Of a stretch of DNA of 64,000 bases, positions 1 through 10,119 are shown piece after piece. Under the pieces are notes generated by a model that saw only the letters and a list, made by a program, of their open reading frames with translations, was not told the origin of the DNA and did no database searches. Within the stretch, counting starts at the first letter, position 1. Every line of letters begins with the position of its first letter. A program made the translations under genes and the position numbers. The stretch comes from Simmondsia chinensis (taxonomy: Eukaryota; Streptophyta; Magnoliopsida; Caryophyllales; Simmondsiaceae), in assembly GCA_018398585.1 (NCBI GenBank), contig JAGTTD010000007.1, positions 12,454,320 through 12,518,319 on the forward strand, in the 5' to 3' direction.

Positions 1-277
1 TCTATAATGTTGACCCAGGTTTTTAGTTAAGCATATAGCACTAGTTTTATCGTACATTATGGGAGCATGGTCAATATGAATGTCATAGCCATTTAATTGA
101 TGCATTAACGCATAACATTTGAGCACAACAACTTCCACATGCAATATATTCAACCTCAGCGGTGGATAAAGCAACGAAAATTTGCTTTTTGCTAAACCAT
201 GACACCAAAGCATGACCAAAAAATTGACAAGTACCACTAGTGGATTTCTGGTCTACTTTGTATCTGACAAAATCCAC
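1..277 (-). pseudogene. copia RNase H fragment
   Basis: The translation contains the plant copia RNase H signatures KSTSGTCQFFG, LVSWFSKKQ and ALSTAEVEYIA. After a stop near 83, the next frame continues with a segment resembling HAPIMYDKTSAI and CLTKN, which is the usual end of the domain, so a frameshift lies around 85-115. The domain would degrade the RNA strand of the RNA/DNA hybrid during reverse transcription. It is cut by the left edge of the window and is not functional as it stands. Confidence 0.88.
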
Positions 278-481
278 ATCACTATATCCAATTAAATCAA
301 AAAAGTCACATTTAGTGTAGAATAAGCCTAGGGTAGGAGTACCAACTTGGTATTGAAAAATTCATTTTACGGCACATAATGAGATTCCTAAGGACATACT
401 TGAAATCTGACATATAAGCATACACTAGATAAGATATCCGGCCTACTAACAGTAAGATAAAGAAGGGATCCAATCATACCT

Positions 482-1185
482 CTATATAACTTTTGATCCA
501 TCTTTTTTTCCTTTTTCATCCACGTCTAACTTGACGTATTTGTCTTGATTGATGAAACTTTCTTCCTTGCTTTGTTTGATTTGCAATCCAAGGGAGTAGT
601 TGAATTCTCCCATCATACTCATTTCGAATTCCCTACTCATAAGATTTGCAAATTCTTCACAAAGAGATGAATTAGTAGCACCAAACACTATATCATCAAC
701 ATAAATTTGCACAATAAAAATATCATTTCTAGAGTCTTTGATAAAAAGTGTTGTGTCAACCTTTCCTCTTGAAAATTCATTTTGCATTAGAAAAGAACTC
801 AATCTCTCATACCAAGCTCTAGGAGCTTGTTTCAATCTATAGACAGCCTTTTTGAGTATAAAAATGTGGTTGAAAAATTTGTCATCCTCAAATTCGAGTA
901 GTTGTTCAACATAAGCCCTTTCTTCAAAAAAACTATATAAAAATGCATTTTTACATCAATTTAAAAAAGTTTAAAATTTTTAAATGAAGCAAATACACAT
1001 AAGAGTCTAATAGCTTCTAATCTAGCAACAAGAGCAAAGGTTTCCTCATATTCTACACCTTCCTCTTGATTATAGCATTTAGCTACTAACCTTGCCTTGT
1101 TTCTTACTATGTTATCTTCCTCATCTTTCTTACTGCGGTAGACCCACTTTGTACCGATGACTTGATGATCTTGGGGTCTATCCAC
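482..1185 (-). pseudogene. copia reverse transcriptase fragments
   Basis: Two pieces of a copia reverse transcriptase are seen. The upstream piece (1185-961) carries GTKWVYRSKKDE, NKARLVAK and a mutated form of the EETFAPV motif (EETFALV). The downstream piece (835-482) carries KQAPRAWYERL, the catalytic YVDD box (IYVDDIVFGATN) and FEMSMMGEFNYSLGLQIKQ. The segment between them (about 836-960) is frame-disrupted. The enzyme would copy the element's RNA into DNA in the cytoplasmic particle. The YVDD box itself is intact although the gene as a whole is dead. Confidence 0.92.
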
Positions 1186-1511
1186 ACATCATTTATCTTG
1201 AACTGATTTAGCTCTTCCTCCATTGCCAATATCCAATTTGCATCATTAAGAGCTTCTTCTATGTTTGGGTTCTTTAAGAGAGATGAATATGGCTAGATGA
1301 CAATATTCGGTTAATGCATGCCTTGTTCTTATACCTTAGGAGGGATCACCAATGATTTGACTTGTTGGGTGATCTTTCAAGAATTTCCAATATCGTGGCA
1401 AGTCTTCCTCTTCGGATTCTGTATTTTGGTCATTCCTTTCGGTTCATCCATTAGAGCTTTGAGTTTATCATTTTCTTATTGGTTTGATTACTATATCATC
1501 ATCGAGGAATT

Positions 1512-2272
1512 CTAGAGGAAGACATTAGTTTCGTCAAAAATCACATGTATAGACTCTTCTATAACCTTTGGTTTTTTGTTATAGACATTATATGCATTAC
1601 TAGTTAAGTAATATCCAATAAAAATACCTTCATCCACTCGTGGATGAAATTTGTCAAGGTTTATTTTTCCATTATAGTGAATGAAGCATTTGCAGCCAAA
1701 AAGTTTGAAACATGCAATCTGTGGTTTTCTACCTTTATAAAGTTCGTAGGGCATTTTCTTTAAAATGGGCCTTATTAAAGCTCGATTTAAGATGTAGCAA
1801 ATGGTGTTAAGGGCTTCAGCCCAAAAAGATTTTGGCAAATTATTTTCATAAAGCATGATTCTTGCCATCTCTTAGTCCTATTTTTCCTTTCAACCACTCC
1901 ATTTTGTTGAGGAGTTCTAAATGCCGAAAAATTATGGTCAATTCTAAAGTAATCACAATAATTCTAAAAGTCATCATTTTGAAATTCCTTTCCATGATCA
2001 CTTCTAACCGAAATGATTTTCAAATCATTTTCATTTTGCATCTTTTTGCAAAACTTTTCAAATTTATCAAATGCTTCACTCTTATGAGAAATGATTAGGC
2101 ACCAAATAAAACGAGTGTAGTCATCAACAATTGCAAGTCCATATCGCTTTCCACCACAGCATAAATGACAAGCAAGACCAAACAAATCTAAATGTAAGAG
2201 TTCAAGATGCCTTGATGTTGAAACTATATTCTTGGTTTGAATGAAGATCTGGTTTATTTGCCATATTGACAT
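1512..2272 (-). pseudogene. copia integrase fragments
   Basis: This is the integrase core in two frames. Residues from 2272 to 1964 include LELLHLDLFG, AIVDDYTRFIW and VRSDHGKEFQN, which supply the first two acidic catalytic positions. The piece from 1868 to 1512 covers the third part and C-terminal zone (YELYKGRKP, FKLFGCKCFIH, DEGIFIGYY). A frameshift separates them around 1869-1963. The enzyme would insert the cDNA into the host chromosome. The N-terminal zinc-binding part continues beyond the MITE inserted at 2323-2893, so the coding sequence is also split by that insertion. Confidence 0.9.
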
Positions 2273-2322
2273 AAATCACAAATATGATAATTTTCAAATT
2301 TTAGCTTTAGTAATCCTCTAAC

Positions 2323-2893
2323 TAGGGGTGGCATATGTGTCGTGTCGTATCGTGTTCGTGTTTATATTATGTGAGGGGTCTTAAAAATTGGGTCAACCCG
2401 AACCCGACCCATTTATTAAACGGTTAGGAACTCTCAACCCTTACCTTACACAATTATTAAATGGGTAACCTGCAGCTTACCCATTTAATTATGTCGGTGA
2501 CTTTTCTTCATTAAATCCAAGTTTTTCAACTTACAAATATGTTAATAATGCACTTCATGGTTGATAATACTAATAAATACTTGTTATATTTATAACTATT
2601 AAAATAAAATATCAAATTAATATTACTAAATATAATTTAAATTATCTTAACTAAAAAATATATACATAATAACAATAATGTATTACTTAAATGCTGAATA
2701 TAACTATATAAACGGATCAATCGTGTTGAAAACGGGTTATACGGATCAAACCCAAATTCAAACCCAATTATCTAAATGAGTTAAGCGGGTCAACCCAAAT
2801 TCAACCCGGCTTCAAAACCCCTGACCCAAACCCGCTATCTTCATGTCGTGTCCGTATCGTGTTATCATATCATGTCAGATTTTACCAGCCCTA
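2323..2893. mobile_element. hAT-type MITE inserted in copia integrase
   Basis: A 571-bp non-coding element begins TAGGGGTGGCA and ends with the inverse of TAGGGCTGGTA, giving an 11-bp imperfect terminal inverted repeat. It is flanked by 8-bp target duplications CCTCTAAC (2315-2322) and CCTCTAAT (2894-2901), one mismatch apart. An 8-bp duplication and this terminus are typical of hAT transposons. Removing the element and one duplication rejoins the copia frame across an N-D-L-I-R-G stretch, which confirms the borders. A related, more degraded copy lies at 43747-44360. Confidence 0.88.
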
Positions 2894-2955
2894 CCTCTAA
2901 TAAGATCATTTTCTGAAAGTTTTGAAATCAAGTCCATATTAGCATGTCCAAATCT

Positions 2956-3378
2956 TCAATGCCAAATCGAAGGATAATTTTCATCCAAGATACTAAAGCA
3001 TTTTAATGAATCTACACAATGAAGATCAATCATATAGACATTTTCACATCTTAGACCAACAAACAAAATTTCATTTGTTTTAGCTTGTTTAACTATGCAT
3101 CTAAATGACCCAAAATTCAAACAATAGCCTTTATCACATAATTGACTAATGCTTAGTAGATTATGCTTAGGACCTTCAACAAGTAAGACATCTTCATTGC
3201 AAAGGGAAGAGTTAGAAGCAACGTTACCAATACCGATAATTTTTCCTTTCTTCTTGTCGCCAAAGGTGGCGTTTCCTTTTCTTGGCATGATTGAAGTGAA
3301 CTTGAATTTATCCCCGGTCATGTGTCTTGAGCAACCACTATCCAGGTACCACTTATGATTTTTGCTTCCAATTTTCAT
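2956..3378 (-). pseudogene. copia protease / GAG-pre-integrase region
   Basis: The 140-codon open segment starts with WYLDSGCSRHMTGD, the copia aspartic protease active-site region (DSG), followed by the pre-integrase motif HNLLSISQLCDKGY and ends near a degenerate LWH motif (SIWH). The protease would cleave the Gag-Pol precursor. The catalytic DSG triad is intact. The segment lies between the gag part and the MITE-interrupted integrase, in the correct order for a copia element. Confidence 0.88.
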
Positions 3379-3475
3379 ACACTCCTATTACAATTCAAAC
3401 GCTTTTAGATACCCAAACTCTCTTGGGGCCTTAGTTGTTAGCCTTGACATTGGTTGGTCGAGATCCTTTTGGGAT

Positions 3476-5033
3476 TTAAACCATTTTTGTCTTTTTCAAA
3501 TTCCTTTTAAAAGGACATTGGTACATGATGTCCCCATAGTCACCACAATAGTGGCATCTTATAGAGTTTACTAGAGGTAAAGAGGCTTTAACAAAAAGAA
3601 TATTCAAATTTTTCTGTTGAATATTTTCATTATAACATATTCCTTCTTTATTATAAACCGGTTTTAGAGATGAGAGAATTTTGTCAAGTATTTCTTGCCC
3701 TTTGAAAATTTTGTTTGAAATTTTCAAGAGGTCTTTCACTCTTTCTTTCAAAGACTCATTCTCCTTTAAGAGTAATTCATCTTCCTTGGATTTTTCTTTT
3801 TCATTTTCCTTTAAAATATCAATTGTTTCTTACAAGAATTGTTTTTCATTAGTTTGTTTAATGCTTTCATCATTTAAATACTTGTTTCTTTTCTTTAAAG
3901 ATTCATCTTCAAGTTTAAGTAATAAATGTTGTTTTGACTCTTTTTCTAAACCCATTTTTTCAAGGCTTTTTATGAAAGTGTTATGTTGTTTTTTCAATTT
4001 TTTATATTTCTCATACAAATCATGAAAATCAACAACAAGTTTATCGTAGGATAGATCGGTTACCTCATCTTCTTCAATACTATCATCATCAATGGCCATG
4101 AGACAAAAGTTGGCCACTTCGTCTTCATTTTCTTCATCAAAATCATCATCGCTCTCTCACCAAGCCGCAAATGCCTTCTTCTGTTCTTCCTTTTTGTCCT
4201 TCTTTTTGAATTTGTAGAATGACTTCTTATTTTTTTTGACTTGGGACAATCTCTTTTAAGATGTCCAATTTCTCCACACTCATAGCAAGTTGGTTCATCT
4301 TTGGAGGAAAATGAACCTTTTTTAAATTTTTTCTTAAACTTTTTCTTTTTCAAGATGTTTGTAAAACCTTTTTGCTAACATAACTACTTCATCATCACTT
4401 CCATCACTATCGTCACTTAGGGATGATTTAAATGATAGATCTTTTCTTTTCTTTTGTTTTTCTTCTTCCTTAAATTCTTCCATGTCAACCTCATGGGTCC
4501 TGAGATTTTCAATTAGTTAATCAAGTTTATAAGTGGAGACGTTATATGCTTCTCGAATAGTGGTAACCTTGCCTTGCCATGAATAGGAGACATCTAAGAA
4601 TTTTACTAACTTGCTCCTCATTCGAATATATTTTTTCAAGAGCTTGGAGTTTGTAAGTAATGTCGGAAAATCTAGTGTACATTTCTTTTATTGATTCCTC
4701 AGGTTTTATTTTAAAAAGCTCATAGGATCTTACAAACATGTTTATTTTTGACAACTTTACTTGATCCGTACCTTCATAGGTGACCTCTAGCTTGTCCCAA
4801 ATCACTTTTGCCAATTGACAACCTGACACATTATTAAAGACATCAGGGGTAATAGCATACAATATTTGATAATGAGCTTCTGCATTTTTTGCATGCTTTT
4901 CTTTATCATCTTGCATAAGTTCATTTTCCTCCTTTTCAATAGTTTTCTGTCCTTGTTTTTTTGAAGATACATAATCACCATTTTTTGTTATAAGCCATAA
5001 ATCAAAATCAATGATTGTAATATAAAGTCTCAT
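3476..5033 (-). pseudogene. copia gag with zinc knuckle, frame-broken
   Basis: This is gag in several frames. The N-terminal part (5033-4542) is the copia gag polyprotein fold, with AHYQILYAITPDVFNNVSG and a segment on KVIWDKLEVTYEGT. The middle (4353-4060) has the CCHC zinc knuckle CYECGEIGHLKRDC. The C-terminal part (3751-3476) has a second finger-like motif, CHYCGDYGDIMYQC, in which the usual His is replaced. Lysine- and acid-rich linkers lie between them. Gag packages the element RNA into particles. Several frameshifts between the pieces make it a pseudogene. Confidence 0.88.
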
Positions 5034-5170
5034 TCTAAGTTTCCAATAGGGAAAATTTTTCCCATAAAAAACGAGGAGGCTTATTGGTCAATTGATTCTC
5101 AGCCAAGATAGGAGAGAATGTTGCCATATGATCACTTTAAGTTTGTTAGACGAAAAAAAAAAGAGTACTA

Positions 5171-5182
5171 GCTCTGATACCA
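5171..5182 (-). other. primer-binding site, initiator tRNA-Met
   Basis: On the - strand the sequence TGGTATCAGAGC follows the LTR end TAACA with a one-base spacer. It is complementary to the 3' end of plant initiator methionine tRNA, the usual minus-strand DNA primer of copia elements. It fixes the inner border of the LTR at 5184. Confidence 0.9.
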
Positions 5183-5183
5183 T

Positions 5184-6102
5184 TGTTACATACCAAAGGA
5201 GGTTCCATTTCAAAACCACTTTCGAATAATTTTCCAAGATAAACGTTAAAGCACAAGAGAACAAGAGTTTTTAATCAAAGAATGCTTAGAGAGAATTTGA
5301 TTATTTAAACTAAAGCATTCAAGCCCAATTTATAGACAAATGAGGGCTTAAAGGACGTTCAAAATGTTAAAGAATTAGGAAAGAAACCAAATCAAAAGTA
5401 GCAGTTTGGAAACTTTTCTGGGCTGTGTGTCGATACATAGCAACTCCAGATGGCTACTGTATGTCTGTGTGTAGACACATCCCTTCAATATGTCGACACA
5501 CAGTATTCCTGGGTGGATTTCAACATTTTTGACCATTTCGCTTAATTGATAGATCGATCTACCATATTAGCTAAGCAAAATTGATTGATTTATTGATTAC
5601 CATATTAGCTAAAATAACACCCTATTAAAATTTGATCTTGTTATTTTTAGGCATGTTTTTCATAATACCAATTTTGAAAAATATTTTTATTGACAAACTA
5701 GGTTGGCTTGAATTTAACTTGAATATTTTTTAAATAAAATTTGGAAATCAAATTTCAAAAATATTTCAAAAACACTTTTGTTAGAGCATCACATATTAAT
5801 ATTGAGATTTGACTCAAATGATATATCCCGATCCTAAGTCCTAGAAAATAAAAATAAATGACTTAAAGCGCTTGGACTTGGATCTCGTTCTCTTCATTTT
5901 GGATGAATCTTCTCTTCAACTTTGATCTCTTTTCCTCTTGATTCATCATCTTAGAAAGCTTGGTATCAACATGATTAGTCTTGATTTTTTCTAGCTTTCT
6001 TATGAGTCACTTCCAAACAAGATTAGAATAATTTAAACATAATGACTCATTAATTGATTATTATCATCAAAGTTATAATATAAATGGCCTTTAGGGCCAA
6101 CA
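5184..6102 (-). repeat. 5' LTR of the copia element
   Basis: Read on the - strand the LTR starts TGTTGGCCC at 6102 and ends TAACA at 5184, next to the primer-binding site. Its 919 bp fit this group. The partner LTR is outside the window, so neither the target duplication nor the age can be assessed. The next base (6103) is already gypsy RT coding sequence. Confidence 0.8.
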
Positions 6103-6957
6103 CATTGGCAAGACCATGAAAGTCTATATAGATGACATCGTGGTCAAATCAAAATCCCAAGTCAAACACTTGGAGGACTTGAGAGGAGTGTTCCTTAGAA
6201 TGAGGAGCCATAATCTAGAGATGAACCCATTAAAATGTGCCATTAGTGTACGCTCTGGAAACTTCCTCGGTTTTTTGGTACACTAGAGGGGCTTTGAGGT
6301 GGACATAAATAATATCAAGGCCATTCAAAAGGCCAAACCGCTTTTGAGCAAAAAGGATCTTCAACGCTTCATAGAGTAGGTTAATTTCCTAAGATGTTTC
6401 ATTTCAAATGTGACAGGAAAGATTAAAGTCTTCTCTCCACTGCTGAGGCTCAAGTATGAGAAAGACTTTAAGGGGGAGGAGCTACATCAAGCAGCATTTG
6501 AGGCCATCAAGGAATACTTGATCAGGCTTTGATTCCACCAAACAAGGGCAAATCGCTGAAGATTTATGTTTGTGCTTCTGATGAATTAATTGGTTGTTTG
6601 CTTGTACAAGACAATAACTAAGGGTTTGAATAAGTTGTGTTATACCAAAGCCTTTGTTTGAATGAATGTGAAATAAAATACTCATCTATTAAGAAACCGT
6701 GTTTATCTCCATTCTATACATTTGTAAAATTGAGACATTACTTCTTAGCATTTACCATATATGTGGTGGCTCAGACATATGTCTTTAAGTACAAGCTGGA
6801 TAGACCTTTTATAAGAGGAAGATTAAACAAGTGGATTATTACTCCACTTTAGTTTGAATTGGTATATGTGTCACAAAAGTCAATCAAAGGCCAAGCCTTA
6901 GTAGACTTTTTAGCTAACCATCCAAACATTTATACTGGCTTAGACTATGAGCCAGAT
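6103..6957 (+). pseudogene. gypsy RT C-terminus and first RNase H
   Basis: The translation begins with KVYIDDIVVKSKSQ, the gypsy RT catalytic box in its YIDD form, then runs through the thumb region (EMNPLKCAISV) into an RNase H segment with YSSIKKPCLS, KLRHYFLAFTI and GQALVDFLANHP. Several stops and a frameshift around 6530-6640 interrupt it. These enzymes would synthesise the element's cDNA. The upstream half of RT is absent because the copia LTR border is at 6102. Confidence 0.87.
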
Positions 6958-7317
6958 CAGCTCCTAGAGGTAGAGATGGTCCCTTCGAAGCTATATTTTG
7001 ATGGATTGAGGACCAATTCAAGCGCTGGAGTTGGAATTGTGGTTGAACCTCCTGGTGGGATTATCACCAAGTTAGGTATCACCTTAATTGGCAAGTGCTC
7101 CAACAATATGGTAAAGTACAAGGCATTGATCATAGGCCTACAAACTCTCCCGAAATTGCAAGTCTCTAATGTTATCATAAAAGGGGATTTTCGGTTGGTC
7201 ATTTGTCAAGTAAAAGGGGAGTTTCAGTATCTAAGCGATACCTTGCATAAGTATATCTTAATGGTGCAACAACTATTAAGTGAGTTTGAAGGTGTCCAGT
7301 TTGAACACATACCTTAA
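6958..7317 (+). pseudogene. gypsy second (archaeal-type) RNase H domain
   Basis: The open stretch contains LYFDGLRTNSSAGVGIVVEP, the first beta strands with the catalytic Asp, then MVKYKALIIGL and VIIKGDFRLVICQVKGE, and stops at 7315-7317. This arrangement matches the additional RNase H (RVT_3-like) found after the ordinary one in Tat-lineage gypsy elements. The conserved Glu of the usual 'EYEAL' motif reads K (KYKAL), so one catalytic acid appears lost. Confidence 0.82.
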
Positions 7318-7529
7318 GAGCAAAATAAGGAATCCAATGATTTGGCTCAGTTAGCCTCAGGATATAAGTTACCCAGGACATGGTGCGAAGAATCTATGGT
7401 CATTAAGATTAAGGTTCTAGACCATGACATTGAATTCACTAAGTCCTTCAGTTCTAAGAATAGAGTAATCACAAGTGAATACTTGGATTACTTTGAGGCA
7501 CATCAATCTGTCACAACTCAGCATGAGGA

Positions 7530-8782
7530 TTGGAGGAAGCCCTTGATGCATTACTTCACCCTCGAGACTATGTCAAAGATAGAAAGATGAAAATGAGAGT
7601 TGATAGATTCAATATGGATAATGAATATAGAGAGTCATATAAAAGGGATGCTAGTGGAATGCTTCTCAAGTGTCCAGACTTAAACGAAACAATGCTAGTA
7701 ATGATAGGAGCCCATGAGGGTATCTATGGATCCCATTTAGTTGGCAATAAGATGCATTGGCTCATCAAATGTTATGGCTATTACTGGTCATCAATGATAG
7801 ATGATTGTACTAAGTATGCCAAAGAAAGCAGAGCATGCCAAAGACATGGTCATGTACAAAGAGTCCCCACAGTTGAGATACATGGTATTATCAAACCATA
7901 GCCCTTTCAAGGATGGGCAATGGATATCATAAGGGAGATTAACCCTCCTTCTAGCAAGCGGTACTCTTGCATTCTTGTGGCCATAGATTACTTCACGAAG
8001 TGAGTGGAGGCTAAACCATACAGAAATATCAATGAGCAAGATGTGATTGATTTTATCAAAGAGTATATCCTATGTAGGTTTGGAATCCCAGAAACCATTA
8101 CTGTAGACCAAGCTAAGGTGTTCAATGGAGTTGAGGTTAAGAAGTTTCCTAAGAGTTTCAACATTGAAATATTGAACTCAATTCCATATTATGCTCAAGC
8201 TGATGGCTAAGCAGAGTCTACTAATAAGATTCTAAAGGCCAATATTGAGAAAATGATTGAGGATAATCTAAGAAAGTGGGCATGAGCTGCTACTTAAAGC
8301 CGTTTGGGCTTATAGAACGTCCAAACGTGATGCAACTCAGATAACCCCCTTCCATTTAACATATGACCATGATGTTATACTCCCAATGGAAGTCATAGTT
8401 CAATCTATTTGGCTAGCTCATCAAGGGAGGTTTTCTGAAATTGAGTATAAGCAAGCTGTGATGGATGAGCTAACTAGCTTAGATCAAGTTAGGCTTGTCG
8501 GCCTTCATAAACTAGAAAAATAAAAGAAGAGGGTGGCTAAAGGCCTATAACAAAAAGGTCAAACCTAGGTCCTTTGATTTTTGGGGACTTAGTCTAGAAA
8601 TGGTTCTGCCCATTGGCCAGAAAGATAGCATCTTTCAGAAATGGTCCCCAAATTGGGAGGACCCATTCAGAGTCATGAAGGTATTTGGAGGAAACGCTTG
8701 CTTACTCCAAGACTTAGATGGGCGAACTCACCCAAGGGCCATTAATGGAAGGTTCCTTAAGAAATATGTGCCATCAATTTGA
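7530..8782 (+). pseudogene. gypsy integrase and C-terminal tail
   Basis: Pieces in order are the zinc-binding region (around 7650-7850, with AHEGIYGSH and an altered CxxC), the DDE core (GWAMDIIREI, VAIDYFTK with a stop after it, TVDQAKVF where the usual D-x-G is altered, then a stop after YYAQADG at 8208-8210 and AESTNK), and a tail ending NGRFLKKYVPSI at 8782. The integrase would insert the cDNA. The stops at about 7902, 8001 and 8208 make it non-functional. Confidence 0.85.
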
Positions 8783-10119
8783 GTTTCTAATAAGAAAGTC
8801 CTTAAATTTAGATTCCCAAAATTATGGGCCCAGTTTCAATATCAGTGTCTCGAGGATCAACTTAATGATCCTTGAGTTAGAAAAATAAAACAAAGGAAAC
8901 TGCCAAACTAAGAGACATATTCAACAAAATACATATTTCATTGATAATTTTAGGAGTACATGGCTTATACAAAAATAATACAATAAGCTACTTGTATGGC
9001 CAAAAAACTTCAATATAACATTAAGTAAAACAGAGTTCTAAGCCTAGCTAAGGACTTTTTCTATAGACGCCCAATTATTGGCCGGTAGCCACATTCCTCT
9101 AGTTGTCAAAGAAGCTGGCTTCTCCTGGAAAGGATCCCAAAGCTCTTGCTACTGCTAGACCAGATCCTCCCGTTTTGAAGTTCAAGGAATTCCTGAAAAA
9201 TGTAAGGGAAACAGAGTCGTGTTAGTATTCCCTTAAGGTTCTAAAAGTATGCCAAGATATGGGGGAAAAAAGGCTTGCTTACCTTGTTAAAGGGATTCTT
9301 GACGAGTCGTGAGAATGAGACTTTTGATGCTTATAGGTCCTTAAGGGAATACACAATGTTACTCCAAGCCTATGTTAGATTTCTTAAGAAATTCTCCGAA
9401 AATCAAAAAGGGCAGGATGTATGATCAGGCGAGTAGGTTCTCTAGGCTTTGAGGAGAAATTGCTCGTGAATGTCTTGTAAACCACTGAGGTATGGGCTTA
9501 CACTACCTAGCGGACCTACCGTGCATTAACACAATAGCAGGGAAAACGGTCGCTTCAATAAGTGAGAGGAAAAACTGCCAACACCAAAGGTTTTGAAAGG
9601 TAGTGCAGTCCATCCAATGCACACAGAGAAAAATCTTCTCTGGCATGTGGCTCTTTGAAGGGGCCCACAAGTGTAGACGCCAAAACCTGTTAGAAGGGAT
9701 CCACGTAGTAAAATGGATGGCGAACCTAAGGGCGCTCAATTTGCTAGTTTCAGACATCCAAGAAAGTTCCTCCTTGATGGTACCAAAATCAATACGGCTC
9801 TGAAGCCCTTTAGAGACCATTGAAATGTCTGATTGGACCAAACGTGCCAACTGCCCAATAGAGCTATCAGCCTAAAAGATGGGGCAGAGACGGCGTAAGA
9901 GATTTGAGCCAACGTTGCTTGGTTTGAAGAATCGCAAAGAAGCAAGGAGCATATCAGCAATGGAGAACAAAGATTCAAGAACAGAGAGCAAGTGTTTTTG
10001 AATGCTTGATCACAATGAAGAGAGAGCACATAGCAGAAAAGTAAAGATTTGAAGCCCTAACTGTCATGTTTATAGACACGCGGGAATGAAGGTTAAACAT
10101 CAAATAGTGTTCACTCTAA
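8783..10119. other. gypsy 3' untranslated region with antisense open frame
   Basis: No + strand coding is seen after the gypsy stop. On the - strand a reading frame runs from about 10000 to 9503 with one stop near 9870, including ARLVQSDISMVSKGLQ. Retand-type members of the Tat lineage are known to carry an antisense ORF in this position, so this may be its relic, but no family motif was recognised. The right edge abuts an Angela-like LTR. Confidence 0.4.

Larger units (their letters stand above)
1..6102 (-). mobile_element. Ty1/copia retrotransposon, SIRE/Maximus-like, truncated by window edge
   Basis: This is an LTR retrotransposon read on the - strand. From high to low coordinates it shows an LTR (6102-5184), a tRNA-Met primer-binding site (5182-5171), gag with zinc knuckle, protease/GAG-pre-integrase, integrase, reverse transcriptase and RNase H. 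The order protease, integrase, RT, RNase H defines Ty1/copia. RT and gag wording suggest the SIRE/Maximus lineage, which is an inference. The reading frame is broken by many stops and frameshifts, so it cannot encode a polyprotein. The 3' LTR lies beyond base 1. An hAT-type MITE (2323-2893) interrupts it. Its LTR abuts a gypsy RT fragment at 6103, which suggests that the copia element inserted into an older gypsy element. Confidence 0.93.
6103..8782 (+). mobile_element. Ty3/gypsy relic, Tat lineage, pol part
   Basis: This is a + strand gypsy pol region with in-frame stops: RT C-terminal half, RNase H, a second RNase H-like domain, integrase and the C-terminal tail, in the gypsy order. The second RNase H (archaeal-type) is a hallmark of the Tat lineage (Ogre/Retand relatives). 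The 5' half of the element is missing from the window. It presumably lies to the left of the copia element, which begins at 6102. Internal stops in every domain show a dead copy. Confidence 0.88.
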
